NCBI RefSeq assembly: GCF_021735935.1
Contig: NZ_WMDZ01000004.1
Coordinates: 1-62,456 of the forward strand
DNA: 62,456 bases
From: Sulfitobacter sp. M39
GTDB lineage: Bacteria; Pseudomonadota; Alphaproteobacteria; Rhodobacterales; Rhodobacteraceae
Reading direction: 5' to 3'
Every line of letters starts with the position of its first letter. Position 1 is the first letter of the stretch. The notes beneath the pieces are model-generated. The model was not told the origin of the DNA, ran no database searches, and saw nothing but the letters and a program-made list of their open reading frames with translations. A program made the position numbers and the translations under genes. Shown here in pieces: positions 35,014 to 42,926 of the stretch.

Positions 35014-36437
35014 CCATCCCCCAATCGATCTTCGGCCCTTGCCACGGCGTCGTGCCTTTGCGCCCTCGGCTGGAAAACTGGATGGCAGAGCTGCTGCAAG
35101 ACCGCCCCCGCCTTGACGCGCTGACCGACCGCTTTGGCGCCCCGCTCAATATCCAGTCGGTCGATCCCTTCCGCCGCAATATCGCGCAGCTGACCGACTG
35201 CGTGACCGACTATGGCCTGCCCTTCCTGCCCATGTTTGCGCGCAAGGCAAATAAATGCCTCAGCTACGTGCAGGCCGCGCGGGATATGGGCATCGGCATC
35301 GATACGGCCAGTCATGCGGAGGTAGAACAATGCCTCGAACAAGGTCTGCCGGGTGACCGCATCGTCTGCACCGCGGCCGTTAAGGATCGCGCGCTGATGA
35401 CCCTTTGTGTGGGTGGCGGCGTGACTGTGATCCTTGATAATGAGGATGAGTTGGAACTGCTGGAGGAAGTCGCCGAAGGCGCGACCAAGCCTGTCTCTGT
35501 CGGCCTGCGCCTCAACGGGTTTGAGCGTGACGGTACTAAGCTTTATTCGCGTTTCGGCTTTCCGCTGACGCAGGTCCCTACCCTCGCCGCGCGCATTGCC
35601 GCGTCGGAAACGCTCCGCCTCGACGGGCTGCACTTCCACCTCAACGGCTATAGCGCCGAGGATCGCATCGCCGCGATCCTGCAAACGCTCCCCCTGATAA
35701 ACAAGATCAAAGGCGACAGCACCGCGCCCTTCTTCCTTGATATCGGCGGCGGCATCCCGATGAACTACCTCGACGATGCGGCGGAGTGGGAGACTTGGCT
35801 GGCCGAGCTTGACCTCGCCCTGTCCGGTGACCGCGACCCCATCACCCAGCATAACGACGGGCTGGGGCGCAAAGCGGGGGGTGAGGGTAACGTCGACAGC
35901 TACCCCGTTGCCCAAACGCTGGTGCAAGAAGACTGGATGCGCCGCATTCTCGACCACATGGCGGACGGTCAAACCGTGGCAGCACATCTGAGAGATGCGC
36001 ATATCTCCCTGCGTTGTGAGCCCGGTCGGTCGCTGCTGGATGGGTGCGGCATGACGCTCGCCCGTGTCGCCTTTTGCAAGCGCGACAGCGCCGGCACCCC
36101 CGTGATCGGCGTGCAGATGAACCGCACCCAATCCCGTTCCGGCTTCGCCGAATTCGCGCTCGACCCGCTGATGGTCCCCGCCCCCGGTCCGCCCAAAGAG
36201 GCGATCGAAGGCTACCTCGCCGGTACCTATTGCACCGAAAGCGAATGGCTGACACGGCGCAAGATGTCCTTCCCCCAAGGCGTCAAAGCAGGCGACCTCA
36301 TGGTTTTCCCCAACACCGCCGGCTACCTGATGCATTTCCTCGAAAGCCGCTCGCACCAGTTCCCACTGGCGCGGAACGTGTTTGTGACGGAAGGGAATGC
36401 GGGAGCCGTCGTGCTGGATGACATCGACGCGGGGTAG
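35010..36437 (+). CDS. Y4yA-family PLP-dependent enzyme (alanine racemase/decarboxylase fold III)
   Basis: The 475-residue protein starts at the ATG overlapping the upstream stop. LPFLPMFARKANKCLSYVQA carries the PLP lysine, LDGLHFHLNGYSAEDRIAAI and FFLDIGGGIPMNY follow the barrel strands, and SLRCEPGRSLLDGCG and GTYCTESEWLTRRKM complete the active site as in diaminopimelate/ornithine decarboxylase relatives. Y4yA proteins are a distinct branch. Together the three genes look able to build and modify a diaminopropionate-type amino acid, but this product is inferred. Confidence 0.82.
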   Translation: MTIPQSIFGPCHGVVPLRPRLENWMAELLQDRPRLDALTDRFGAPLNIQSVDPFRRNIAQLTDCVTDYGLPFLPMFARKANKCLSYVQAARDMGIGIDTASHAEVEQCLEQGLPGDRIVCTAAVKDRALMTLCVGGGVTVILDNEDELELLEEVAEGATKPVSVGLRLNGFERDGTKLYSRFGFPLTQVPTLAARIAASETLRLDGLHFHLNGYSAEDRIAAILQTLPLINKIKGDSTAPFFLDIGGGIPMNYLDDAAEWETWLAELDLALSGDRDPITQHNDGLGRKAGGEGNVDSYPVAQTLVQEDWMRRILDHMADGQTVAAHLRDAHISLRCEPGRSLLDGCGMTLARVAFCKRDSAGTPVIGVQMNRTQSRSGFAEFALDPLMVPAPGPPKEAIEGYLAGTYCTESEWLTRRKMSFPQGVKAGDLMVFPNTAGYLMHFLESRSHQFPLARNVFVTEGNAGAVVLDDIDAG

Positions 36438-36443
36438 TCGGCC

Positions 36444-37013
36444 TTAGAAGGCGTGGACAATCTCTGACACCAATGCGGCGGTATTCTTGACGTTGAACTT
36501 CCGCATCAGCCGCGCGCGATGCACCTCGACCGTCCGGTGCGAGATATTGAGCGCCTCGCCAATCTCGCGCGAAGTGCGACCGTTAACCAGATGATGCGCC
36601 ACCTCGCGTTCCCGCGGGCTGAGGTCGACAGAACGATAGCTCTTGTCCGCGATCTTCTCGAACGACCAGATCATCAGTGAAAACGGATCCTGCGGGGATA
36701 GGGTCGCCCCCTTGGCCTGCACCCAGAAGATCGTCTTGTCCGACGCCTGCATAAAGCGTTCGTCTTCATAATGCGTATCGCCCGTCTCGCGCATACGTGC
36801 TTCGCAACGCTCCCCGATCTGGTTGAAATCGGCTGTCGAGGGGTAAAGCCGCTGCACCGACCGGTTGATCAGATCGGCCCTTGTATAGCCGAACAAACGC
36901 TCCACCGCCTTATTGGCCTCGATGATGCGGCGATAGCGCACAATGATCTGCGCTACGGGTGATTCCTGAAACCCGAGGCTGGAGGCTTTTTGCGTGGTAG
37001 AGGTATCGATCAT
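36444..37013 (-). CDS. PAS-LuxR family transcriptional regulator
   Basis: A 189-residue regulator. An N-terminal PAS domain (IVRYRRIIEANKAVERLFGY) is followed by a C-terminal LuxR/GerE HTH: LSPREREVAHHLVNGRTSRE, ALNISHRTVEVHRARLMRKF. It has no receiver domain and no acyl-HSL domain, so it probably senses a ligand or redox state through PAS. It is divergent from the thiolase gene, with paired palindromes in between, and probably controls the thiolase/ligase/TRAP genes. An alternative start is at 37019. Confidence 0.87.
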   Translation of the reverse strand: MIDTSTTQKASSLGFQESPVAQIIVRYRRIIEANKAVERLFGYTRADLINRSVQRLYPSTADFNQIGERCEARMRETGDTHYEDERFMQASDKTIFWVQAKGATLSPQDPFSLMIWSFEKIADKSYRSVDLSPREREVAHHLVNGRTSREIGEALNISHRTVEVHRARLMRKFNVKNTAALVSEIVHAF

Positions 37014-37031
37014 CTGCATTTCTACTTAGTC

Positions 37032-37053
37032 CACTACGTAGTGATACGTATCA
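37032..37053. promoter_or_regulatory. paired TACGTA-centred palindromes between the LuxR gene and thiolase
   Basis: CACTACGTAGTG (37032-37043) and TGATACGTATCA (37042-37053) are two overlapping perfect 12-bp palindromes sharing a TACGTA core, and a further ATTACGT follows. They sit in the 110-nt divergent intergenic region, the expected place for the operator of the adjacent PAS-LuxR protein. Confidence 0.65.
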
Positions 37054-37124
37054 TATTACGTGTTTCTACCAATAGATTGCGGGTCTGACATCCGTAAAAT
37101 GATCCTCATATCAGGGAGGATATT

Positions 37125-38297
37125 ATGACCACCGGAGTTTCCATCGTCGGGAGCGGCCACACGCAATTTGGCCGTCTGCAAGAAAACCTTGAAGAGCTGA
37201 TCGTCGCCGCAACGCGCGAAGCGGTCGAAGAATCCGGCATTGACCCCAATGATATCGACGCTGTTTTTCTGGGGCATTTCAACTCCGGCATGGTGACGGA
37301 CGGTTTCGCGTCCTCTCTGATCCATCAGGCCTATCCGCAGCTGCGGTTCAAACCCGGGATGCGGGCCGAAAACGCCTGTGCTTCGGGCTCGGCCGCAATC
37401 CATGCGGGGATGAACATGATCCGCGCGAGCCAAGCACGCACAGTGCTTGTCGTCGGCGCGGAAAAGATGACCAGCCGCAGTACCAAAGAGGTCACGCAGG
37501 CGCTGGCCGGCGCGGGATACCAGAATGATCCGGCGGAGGCGTCGCTGAGCTTTCCGCAAGTCTTTGGCGTGGCCGCGCGCGACTATGATGCGCGCTATGG
37601 CAGCCCGCTGGACGCGATGGCGAAGATCGCGGTGAAGAACCACGCCAACGCCATGTCCAACCCGCTGGCGCATATGCATAAAGAGTTCACCTTCGAACAT
37701 TGCAGCACCGTGTCTGAGATGAACCCCGAGATCGCGCCGCCGCTCCGGTTGACCGATTGTTCACTCGTGACCGATGGCGCCGCGGCCCTGATCCTCACCA
37801 CTGACGAAAACGCGGCGAATTTCCCGAAATCCGTGGCCTTGCGTGCGGCGGAGCATGTGAATGATTTTCTGCCCATGTCACGCCGAGATTTCCTTGCATT
37901 CGAAGGCCCAGAACGCGCCTTCGCGCAGGCGTTCAAAGCGGCTAATGTCAAACTCGACGATATCGATTTTGCCGAAGTCCACGACTGCTTTACCATCGCG
38001 GAACTGCTGACCTACGAAGCGATGGGGCTGGCCCCCAAAGGTCAGGGCGCGCGCGCGTTGGAGGATGGCACCGTCTATCGCGGCGGCGCGCTGCCGGTAA
38101 ACCTGTCGGGCGGGCTGAAAGCCAAGGGTCATCCCGTCGGCGCGACAGGCGTTTCCATGCATGCGCTGGCCTTCCGTCAGCTGACCAACCAAGCCGGCGA
38201 TCTGCAAGTCCCCGGTGCCGAACTGGGGCTGCTGTTCAACATGGGCGGCTCTGCCGTGGCCAACTATGTTTCGGTGCTCGAAGCGCGCAAGGTCTGA
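37125..38297 (+). CDS. thiolase / acetyl-CoA acetyltransferase (SCP2-thiolase-like)
   Basis: A 390-residue thiolase-fold protein. ENACASGSAAIHAGMNMIRA contains the acyl-accepting cysteine, VHDCFTIAELL the second-site HDxF motif of SCP2-type thiolases, and LSGGLKAKGHPVGATGVSMH the C-terminal histidine loop. AGGGAGG precedes the ATG. The canonical second cysteine motif is replaced by the SCP2-type pattern, so it may cleave or condense unusual acyl-CoAs. It is followed after 6 nt by an acyl-CoA ligase. Confidence 0.88.
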   Translation: MTTGVSIVGSGHTQFGRLQENLEELIVAATREAVEESGIDPNDIDAVFLGHFNSGMVTDGFASSLIHQAYPQLRFKPGMRAENACASGSAAIHAGMNMIRASQARTVLVVGAEKMTSRSTKEVTQALAGAGYQNDPAEASLSFPQVFGVAARDYDARYGSPLDAMAKIAVKNHANAMSNPLAHMHKEFTFEHCSTVSEMNPEIAPPLRLTDCSLVTDGAAALILTTDENAANFPKSVALRAAEHVNDFLPMSRRDFLAFEGPERAFAQAFKAANVKLDDIDFAEVHDCFTIAELLTYEAMGLAPKGQGARALEDGTVYRGGALPVNLSGGLKAKGHPVGATGVSMHALAFRQLTNQAGDLQVPGAELGLLFNMGGSAVANYVSVLEARKV

Positions 38298-38303
38298 TTA
38301 CAT

Positions 38304-39851
38304 ATGAATATTTCTGAATGGCTGCTTCAGGCCGCACGGGTGTCTCCCGATGCGCCGGCGATCCGCTGCGGCTTGGATCTGCATGCGACCTACGGGCAGT
38401 TCGCGGCGCGTAGCGCGGGCATGGCGACTTATCTGTCGGACAGCTTGGGAATCCGCAAAGGCGACCGCGTGGCGCTGTTCATGCAGAACTGCCCTGAGTA
38501 TCTGGAGATCCTGCATGCGGTTTTGTGGATGGGTGCGATTGTCGTGCCAATCAATTACAAGCTGCACCCGCGTGAAGCGGCTTGGATCATCGGCGATGCC
38601 AAGGCCCGCGTTGTCGTGACCCAAACCGGCACGGTGTTTGCGAGCGGCATCGAGCTTGGCGAGACCTGCAATGAACTCGACATCCACGATCCCGCGCTGA
38701 TCGCTGCGGCACAGACTGGCGCGGCGATCACGCCCCCCGTCGACACGGGCAAAGACGATGTGGCCTGGCTGTTCTATACCTCGGGCACCACGGGGCGGCC
38801 CAAGGGGGTGATGACCACCCACGGAAACCTCATCGCGATGTCGCTGGCCTATGCGATGGATGTGGACAGCCCCACCGCCCGCGACAATTCGCTTTATGCA
38901 GCACCTATGTCGCATGGCGCGGGGCTCTATCACTTCCCCATCATCCGCGCGGGTGGCTGCCATGTGATCCCGCAGTCCGGCGGGTTCGATCCGGCCGAGA
39001 TCGCAGAGCTGGCGCAGGCCCTGGACAACCTGGTGTTTTTCGCCGCCCCGACGATGATCAAACGCCAGATCGCCTATGCCCGTGCCACGGGCTATGACGG
39101 TACGGGCATCAAGACCATCATCTATGGTGGCGGTCCGATGTATCTCGCCGATATCGAAGAAGGGCTCGCGGTTTTCGGCGCGCGTTTCGTCCAGATTTAT
39201 GGTCAGGGCGAATGCCCCATGACCATTACCGTCCTGCCCCGTGACCTTGTGGCCGACACGGCCCACCCCAACGCCGATGCGCGGCGCGGGTCGGTCGGGT
39301 TTGCGCAGGCGGGCGTGCAGGTGCGGGTCGTTGGTAGCGATATGCGCCCCCTGCCCGCGGGTGCGGTTGGCGAGGTCGTCGTCTCCGGCGATGCGCTGAT
39401 GAAAGGCTATTGGGGCAATGAAAAGGCCACCGCAGATACCGTCGTCGACGGCTGGCTGCGCACGGGCGACTTAGGGTCGATGGATGCCGATGGCTTCCTG
39501 ACCCTCACCGACAGGTCCAAAGATGTGATCATTTCAGGCGGGACAAACATCTATCCACGGGAGGTGGAGGAGACCCTTCTGGCCCATGAAAACGTGTCCG
39601 AAGTGTCGGTGATCGGTGTGCCCAGTCCGGAATGGGGCGAGGATGTCGTGGCCTTTGTCGTCGCAACAGGTGATGTCCCCTGCGACGCGCCGCAGCTTGA
39701 TGCTTGGTGCAAAAGCCGCATGGCGTCGTTCAAGAAGCCGAAGACATACCACTTTGTTCAGGATCTACCCAAGAACAGCTACGGGAAAGTCCTGAAAACC
39801 AGCCTGCGCGAACGTATTGCGCAAGAGCTGGAGGGAGAGCATCAGGCCTAA
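38304..39851 (+). CDS. AMP-dependent acyl-CoA synthetase/ligase
   Basis: A 515-residue ANL-superfamily enzyme. The AMP-binding P-loop is AWLFYTSGTTGRPKGVMTTH, QIYGQGECPMTI is the A5 region, and LRTGDLGSMDADGFLTLTDR and PKNSYGKVLKTSLRE carry the hinge Asp and the C-terminal catalytic lysine. It would activate a carboxylic acid, presumably the one imported by the TRAP transporter encoded next, to a CoA thioester for the thiolase. The specific acid is not predictable. Confidence 0.9.
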   Translation: MNISEWLLQAARVSPDAPAIRCGLDLHATYGQFAARSAGMATYLSDSLGIRKGDRVALFMQNCPEYLEILHAVLWMGAIVVPINYKLHPREAAWIIGDAKARVVVTQTGTVFASGIELGETCNELDIHDPALIAAAQTGAAITPPVDTGKDDVAWLFYTSGTTGRPKGVMTTHGNLIAMSLAYAMDVDSPTARDNSLYAAPMSHGAGLYHFPIIRAGGCHVIPQSGGFDPAEIAELAQALDNLVFFAAPTMIKRQIAYARATGYDGTGIKTIIYGGGPMYLADIEEGLAVFGARFVQIYGQGECPMTITVLPRDLVADTAHPNADARRGSVGFAQAGVQVRVVGSDMRPLPAGAVGEVVVSGDALMKGYWGNEKATADTVVDGWLRTGDLGSMDADGFLTLTDRSKDVIISGGTNIYPREVEETLLAHENVSEVSVIGVPSPEWGEDVVAFVVATGDVPCDAPQLDAWCKSRMASFKKPKTYHFVQDLPKNSYGKVLKTSLRERIAQELEGEHQA

Positions 39852-39908
39852 GCCGCGGTGCAGAACAACGCGCGTCAGCCTTTGACGCGCAGATCGGGAG
39901 AGAGAAAC

Positions 39909-40994
39909 ATGAAACGCAGAACATTCCTAAAAACCGGTGCCGCCGCCGCATCGGGCGTCTTTACGCTGGCCGCCCCCTCGCTTGCGCTGGCCGCAACATC
40001 GCTGAAGTTCGACAGCTACGTGTCGGATTCCGCAGGCCCGTCGTGGATCGACCGCTGGTATCTGGACGAGCTGGAAAAACGCACCGAAGGCGAAGTTTCC
40101 ATCCGCCGCTACTGGTCCGGTTCGCTCAACAAGGTGGGCGAACATCTGGGCGCCGTGCGCGACGGTACATCCGAGATGACCTTGATCTCGCCCGGCTACT
40201 ACCAGTCCGAACTGCCCGTGACCCGCGGGTTGGAATGGTATTTCCGCATGAACCGCGCCGACGCGCTTCAAAAGGTCTGCCGCGATGTTTACGACCAATT
40301 CGACCCGCTGCGCGCGGAATGGGAAGATCGTCACCGCTCCAAAGTGCTCTACTGGACCAACTGGAACTACGCGCCGCTGATCCTACGCGACCCGATCACC
40401 TCGCTGGAAGATATCAAAGGCAAACGCATCCGTGCCTACGGTGTCTCTGCCGATGTGGTCGAAGCGCTTGGCGGTACGGCCGTCGCCATGGCCGCCCCCG
40501 AAGTGTATCAAGCGCTGGAGCGTGGCATTCTCGACGGTGTCTACGGGTTCGATTTCGTGACCGCGATCGCCTATAAGCTGCATGAAATCGCGCCGCAGTT
40601 CTACGATATTGGCGACGGCCCCCACGCCCCTGCTGCAACCATCATGAACAAGCGGGTGTATGACGGGCTTCCCGACGACGTGCGCAAGATCTCGGACGAG
40701 ATTGTCGATGACATCTATGGCGGCCAGTTCAGCGCGATCTACGAAGATGTGCTTGCCACCTATGTCAAAACCGCTGAAGCCGAAGGCGTCACGCTGAGCA
40801 CCGTTTCTGACGAGCAAAAGGCCATGGCCAAGGATCTGGTCCAGCCCGCGCAGGTGAATTCCTGGCTTGAGGATACCGCGAAACCCGCAGGTATCGATGG
40901 CGCAGAAATGCAGTCCTTGATCGATGCCGCGATCAAGAAGTACGACGCCGAAGCAACGCTGAAACGCCCTTACGAGATCAGCCAAGCATCGTAA
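39909..40994 (+). CDS. dctP: TRAP transporter substrate-binding protein (DctP family)
   Basis: A 361-residue periplasmic protein. The N terminus MKRRTFLKTGAAAASGVF followed by a hydrophobic stretch and ALA is a twin-arginine-like signal. RYWSGSLNKVGEHLGAVRDG and KGKRIRAYGVSADVVEALGG (conserved Arg that contacts the ligand carboxylate) are typical of DctP proteins. The ATG at 39909 follows GGGAGAGAAAC; the longer frame from 39858 lacks a signal at its start. It delivers a carboxylate to the DctQM pair encoded downstream. Confidence 0.92.
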   Translation: MKRRTFLKTGAAAASGVFTLAAPSLALAATSLKFDSYVSDSAGPSWIDRWYLDELEKRTEGEVSIRRYWSGSLNKVGEHLGAVRDGTSEMTLISPGYYQSELPVTRGLEWYFRMNRADALQKVCRDVYDQFDPLRAEWEDRHRSKVLYWTNWNYAPLILRDPITSLEDIKGKRIRAYGVSADVVEALGGTAVAMAAPEVYQALERGILDGVYGFDFVTAIAYKLHEIAPQFYDIGDGPHAPAATIMNKRVYDGLPDDVRKISDEIVDDIYGGQFSAIYEDVLATYVKTAEAEGVTLSTVSDEQKAMAKDLVQPAQVNSWLEDTAKPAGIDGAEMQSLIDAAIKKYDAEATLKRPYEISQAS

Positions 40995-41033
40995 TCGGCT
41001 GGGGGCGATCGCATTTTAGCGAAGGATTAAATC

Positions 41034-41555
41034 ATGCAAACGATCAACAGTTTACTGAAAATCGTGTCCGATGCACTTGGTGCGGTCGCCATGTTGTTTC
41101 TCGCATTCCTTGTGTTTGGCACCACGCTTGACGTTTTGGTGCGTGCCCTCACGGGGAGCCCGATCACCGGCGTTTTTGAATTTACCGAACTGGCGCTGGT
41201 GATGGTCGTCTTTCTTGGCGCGGGATGGGCCCAACGGGACGATGCGCATATCCGCGTGACCGTCCTGACAGAGAAGCTCTCCCCCGCCGCCCGCGCCCGT
41301 GTCGTCGCGCTGGCCTGGGCGGTCGGTGCGCTGGCATTGCTGATGCTGGCGATCCCCGCCACGCATGAGGCGGTCTATTCCGTCTCTATCCGGGAATTCC
41401 GCTGGGGTTACGTCAAGATCCCGATCTGGTGGACAAAGGCCAGCTTGGCCGCGGGCCTGTGGTTCGCCTGCATCCAAATGGCAATCCAATCCCTTCAACT
41501 TTTTCTCTTCGGGGAGCCTGCTGAGACAAAGCAGGCGTCGCCCGATCTTCACTGA
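41034..41555 (+). CDS. dctQ: TRAP transporter small membrane subunit (DctQ)
   Basis: A 173-residue protein with four hydrophobic helices (around residues 13-35, 50-68, 88-108 and 134-152) and the family motif ELALVMVVFLGAGWAQRDDA at the second helix. Length and topology are usual for DctQ. It lies between the binding protein and the large subunit genes. Confidence 0.9.
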   Translation: MQTINSLLKIVSDALGAVAMLFLAFLVFGTTLDVLVRALTGSPITGVFEFTELALVMVVFLGAGWAQRDDAHIRVTVLTEKLSPAARARVVALAWAVGALALLMLAIPATHEAVYSVSIREFRWGYVKIPIWWTKASLAAGLWFACIQMAIQSLQLFLFGEPAETKQASPDLH

Positions 41556-41570
41556 CGTCAGGAAGCCCCG

Positions 41571-42884
41571 ATGGATCCGTCCTTTGCCCCCTATATCGCC
41601 GTCGCGCTGATCATTCTGCTGATGGCATTCGGCGCGCCGGTATTTGCCGCGCTGGCGCTGTCCGGCGCCGTCGGTATCGTCTTGGTCGAAGATTTCGCGT
41701 TTCTGATGACGCGGCTCAAGTCGATCTCATACTCCACCACCGCCGTCTACACGCTGACGATCATCCCGCTGTTCATCCTGATGGGCAGTTTCGCGCATCA
41801 TGCGCAGGTGGGTAAAAAGCTGTTTGACGTTGCCAGCCGCTGGGTCGGGCATTTGCCCGGTGGCTTGGCGATGGCAGCGATCCTGACCAGCGCAGGCTTT
41901 GCGGCCACGTCGGGGTCAAGCGTCGCCACTGCCGCCACCGTGGGCTCCGTCGCGATCCCAGAAATGAAGAAGGCGGGCTATCAAGGCAGCCTTTCGGCCG
42001 GCGCAGTCGCGGCTGGTGGCGTGCTGGGTGTGCTGATCCCGCCAAGCGTCCTTCTGATATTCTATGCCGCGCTGACCGAAACCTCGGCTGGCAAGATGCT
42101 TGTCGCGGGGTTCCTGCCGGGGTTGCTGACCGCGATCATGTTCATGGTCGGGATCTACTTCATCGCCCGTCGCGGCGATATGCGCCATGCGGTCACCCCA
42201 CGCGCCAGCTGGGGCGAGGCCGTGCGCGAAACGGGCAAGGCGTGGCAGGTCATGGTCCTGTTTATCGTCGTGATGGGCGGCATCTATCTGGGCCTCGTCA
42301 CCCCGACAGAGGCGGGCGCCGTCGGTGCTTTTGTCGCCTTGATCATGCTGCTGATGCACCGCCCCAGCTGGCCCGGTATGCTGGGCCGTATCGTGGCAAG
42401 CTTCCGGTCGACCATAGACACCACCGTCATGATCCTCTTCACCATGATCGGCGCCGCCGTCTTCAGCTATTTCCTGACGCTGATTCAGGTGCCCAACCAA
42501 TTGGCCGAGGCGGTCGTCGGCTCTGGTCTGCCGCCGTATTTCATCGTGGCGATGCTGCTTCTGGTCTTTGTGCCTCTGGGGATGTTCCTCGATGCATTCT
42601 CGATGATGGTCATCACCATCCCGATCATGTTCCCCACGATACAATCGCTCGGCTTTGATCCGATCTGGTTCGGCATTCTCGCCGTCAAGATGTGCGAGAT
42701 CGGGCTCATCACGCCGCCGGTCGGGCTGAACTGCTATGTCATCGCCGGTATTGATCGCGAAACACCCCTGCCCCAGATCTTTCGCGGTGCGCTGTGGTTT
42801 GTCCTGCTGGAGGTCATTACGATCATGATCCTCTTTGCTTTCCCGATCATCACCACCATCCTGCCGAACTGGATGGGATCTTAA
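41571..42884 (+). CDS. dctM: TRAP transporter large permease subunit (DctM)
   Basis: A 437-residue protein of about 12 membrane segments. Characteristic stretches include IPLFILMGSFAHHAQVGKKL, GFAATSGSSVATAATVGSVA, GGVLGVLIPPSVLLIFYA and LITPPVGLNCYVIAGI. It forms the Na+-driven transport channel with DctQ. A strong bidirectional terminator hairpin follows the stop. Confidence 0.93.
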   Translation: MDPSFAPYIAVALIILLMAFGAPVFAALALSGAVGIVLVEDFAFLMTRLKSISYSTTAVYTLTIIPLFILMGSFAHHAQVGKKLFDVASRWVGHLPGGLAMAAILTSAGFAATSGSSVATAATVGSVAIPEMKKAGYQGSLSAGAVAAGGVLGVLIPPSVLLIFYAALTETSAGKMLVAGFLPGLLTAIMFMVGIYFIARRGDMRHAVTPRASWGEAVRETGKAWQVMVLFIVVMGGIYLGLVTPTEAGAVGAFVALIMLLMHRPSWPGMLGRIVASFRSTIDTTVMILFTMIGAAVFSYFLTLIQVPNQLAEAVVGSGLPPYFIVAMLLLVFVPLGMFLDAFSMMVITIPIMFPTIQSLGFDPIWFGILAVKMCEIGLITPPVGLNCYVIAGIDRETPLPQIFRGALWFVLLEVITIMILFAFPIITTILPNWMGS

Positions 42885-42890
42885 GGCTTC

Positions 42891-42918
42891 ACCGGCGCGC
42901 CCCTACAGACGCGCCGGT
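42891..42918. terminator. GC-rich bidirectional terminator hairpin
   Basis: ACCGGCGCG (42891-42899) and CGCGCCGGT (42910-42918) pair perfectly over 9 bp with a 10-nt loop, followed by a short T stretch. The hairpin sits between convergent dctM and the BCCT transporter gene and can serve both. Confidence 0.8.
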
Positions 42919-42926
42919 TTACGTTC

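Noticed and set aside
34983..36356. 457-codon minus-strand frame opposite the Y4yA-like gene
   Set aside because: It is a GC-driven shadow frame. The plus strand carries clear PLP-enzyme motifs and coupled starts, while the minus translation has no family features.
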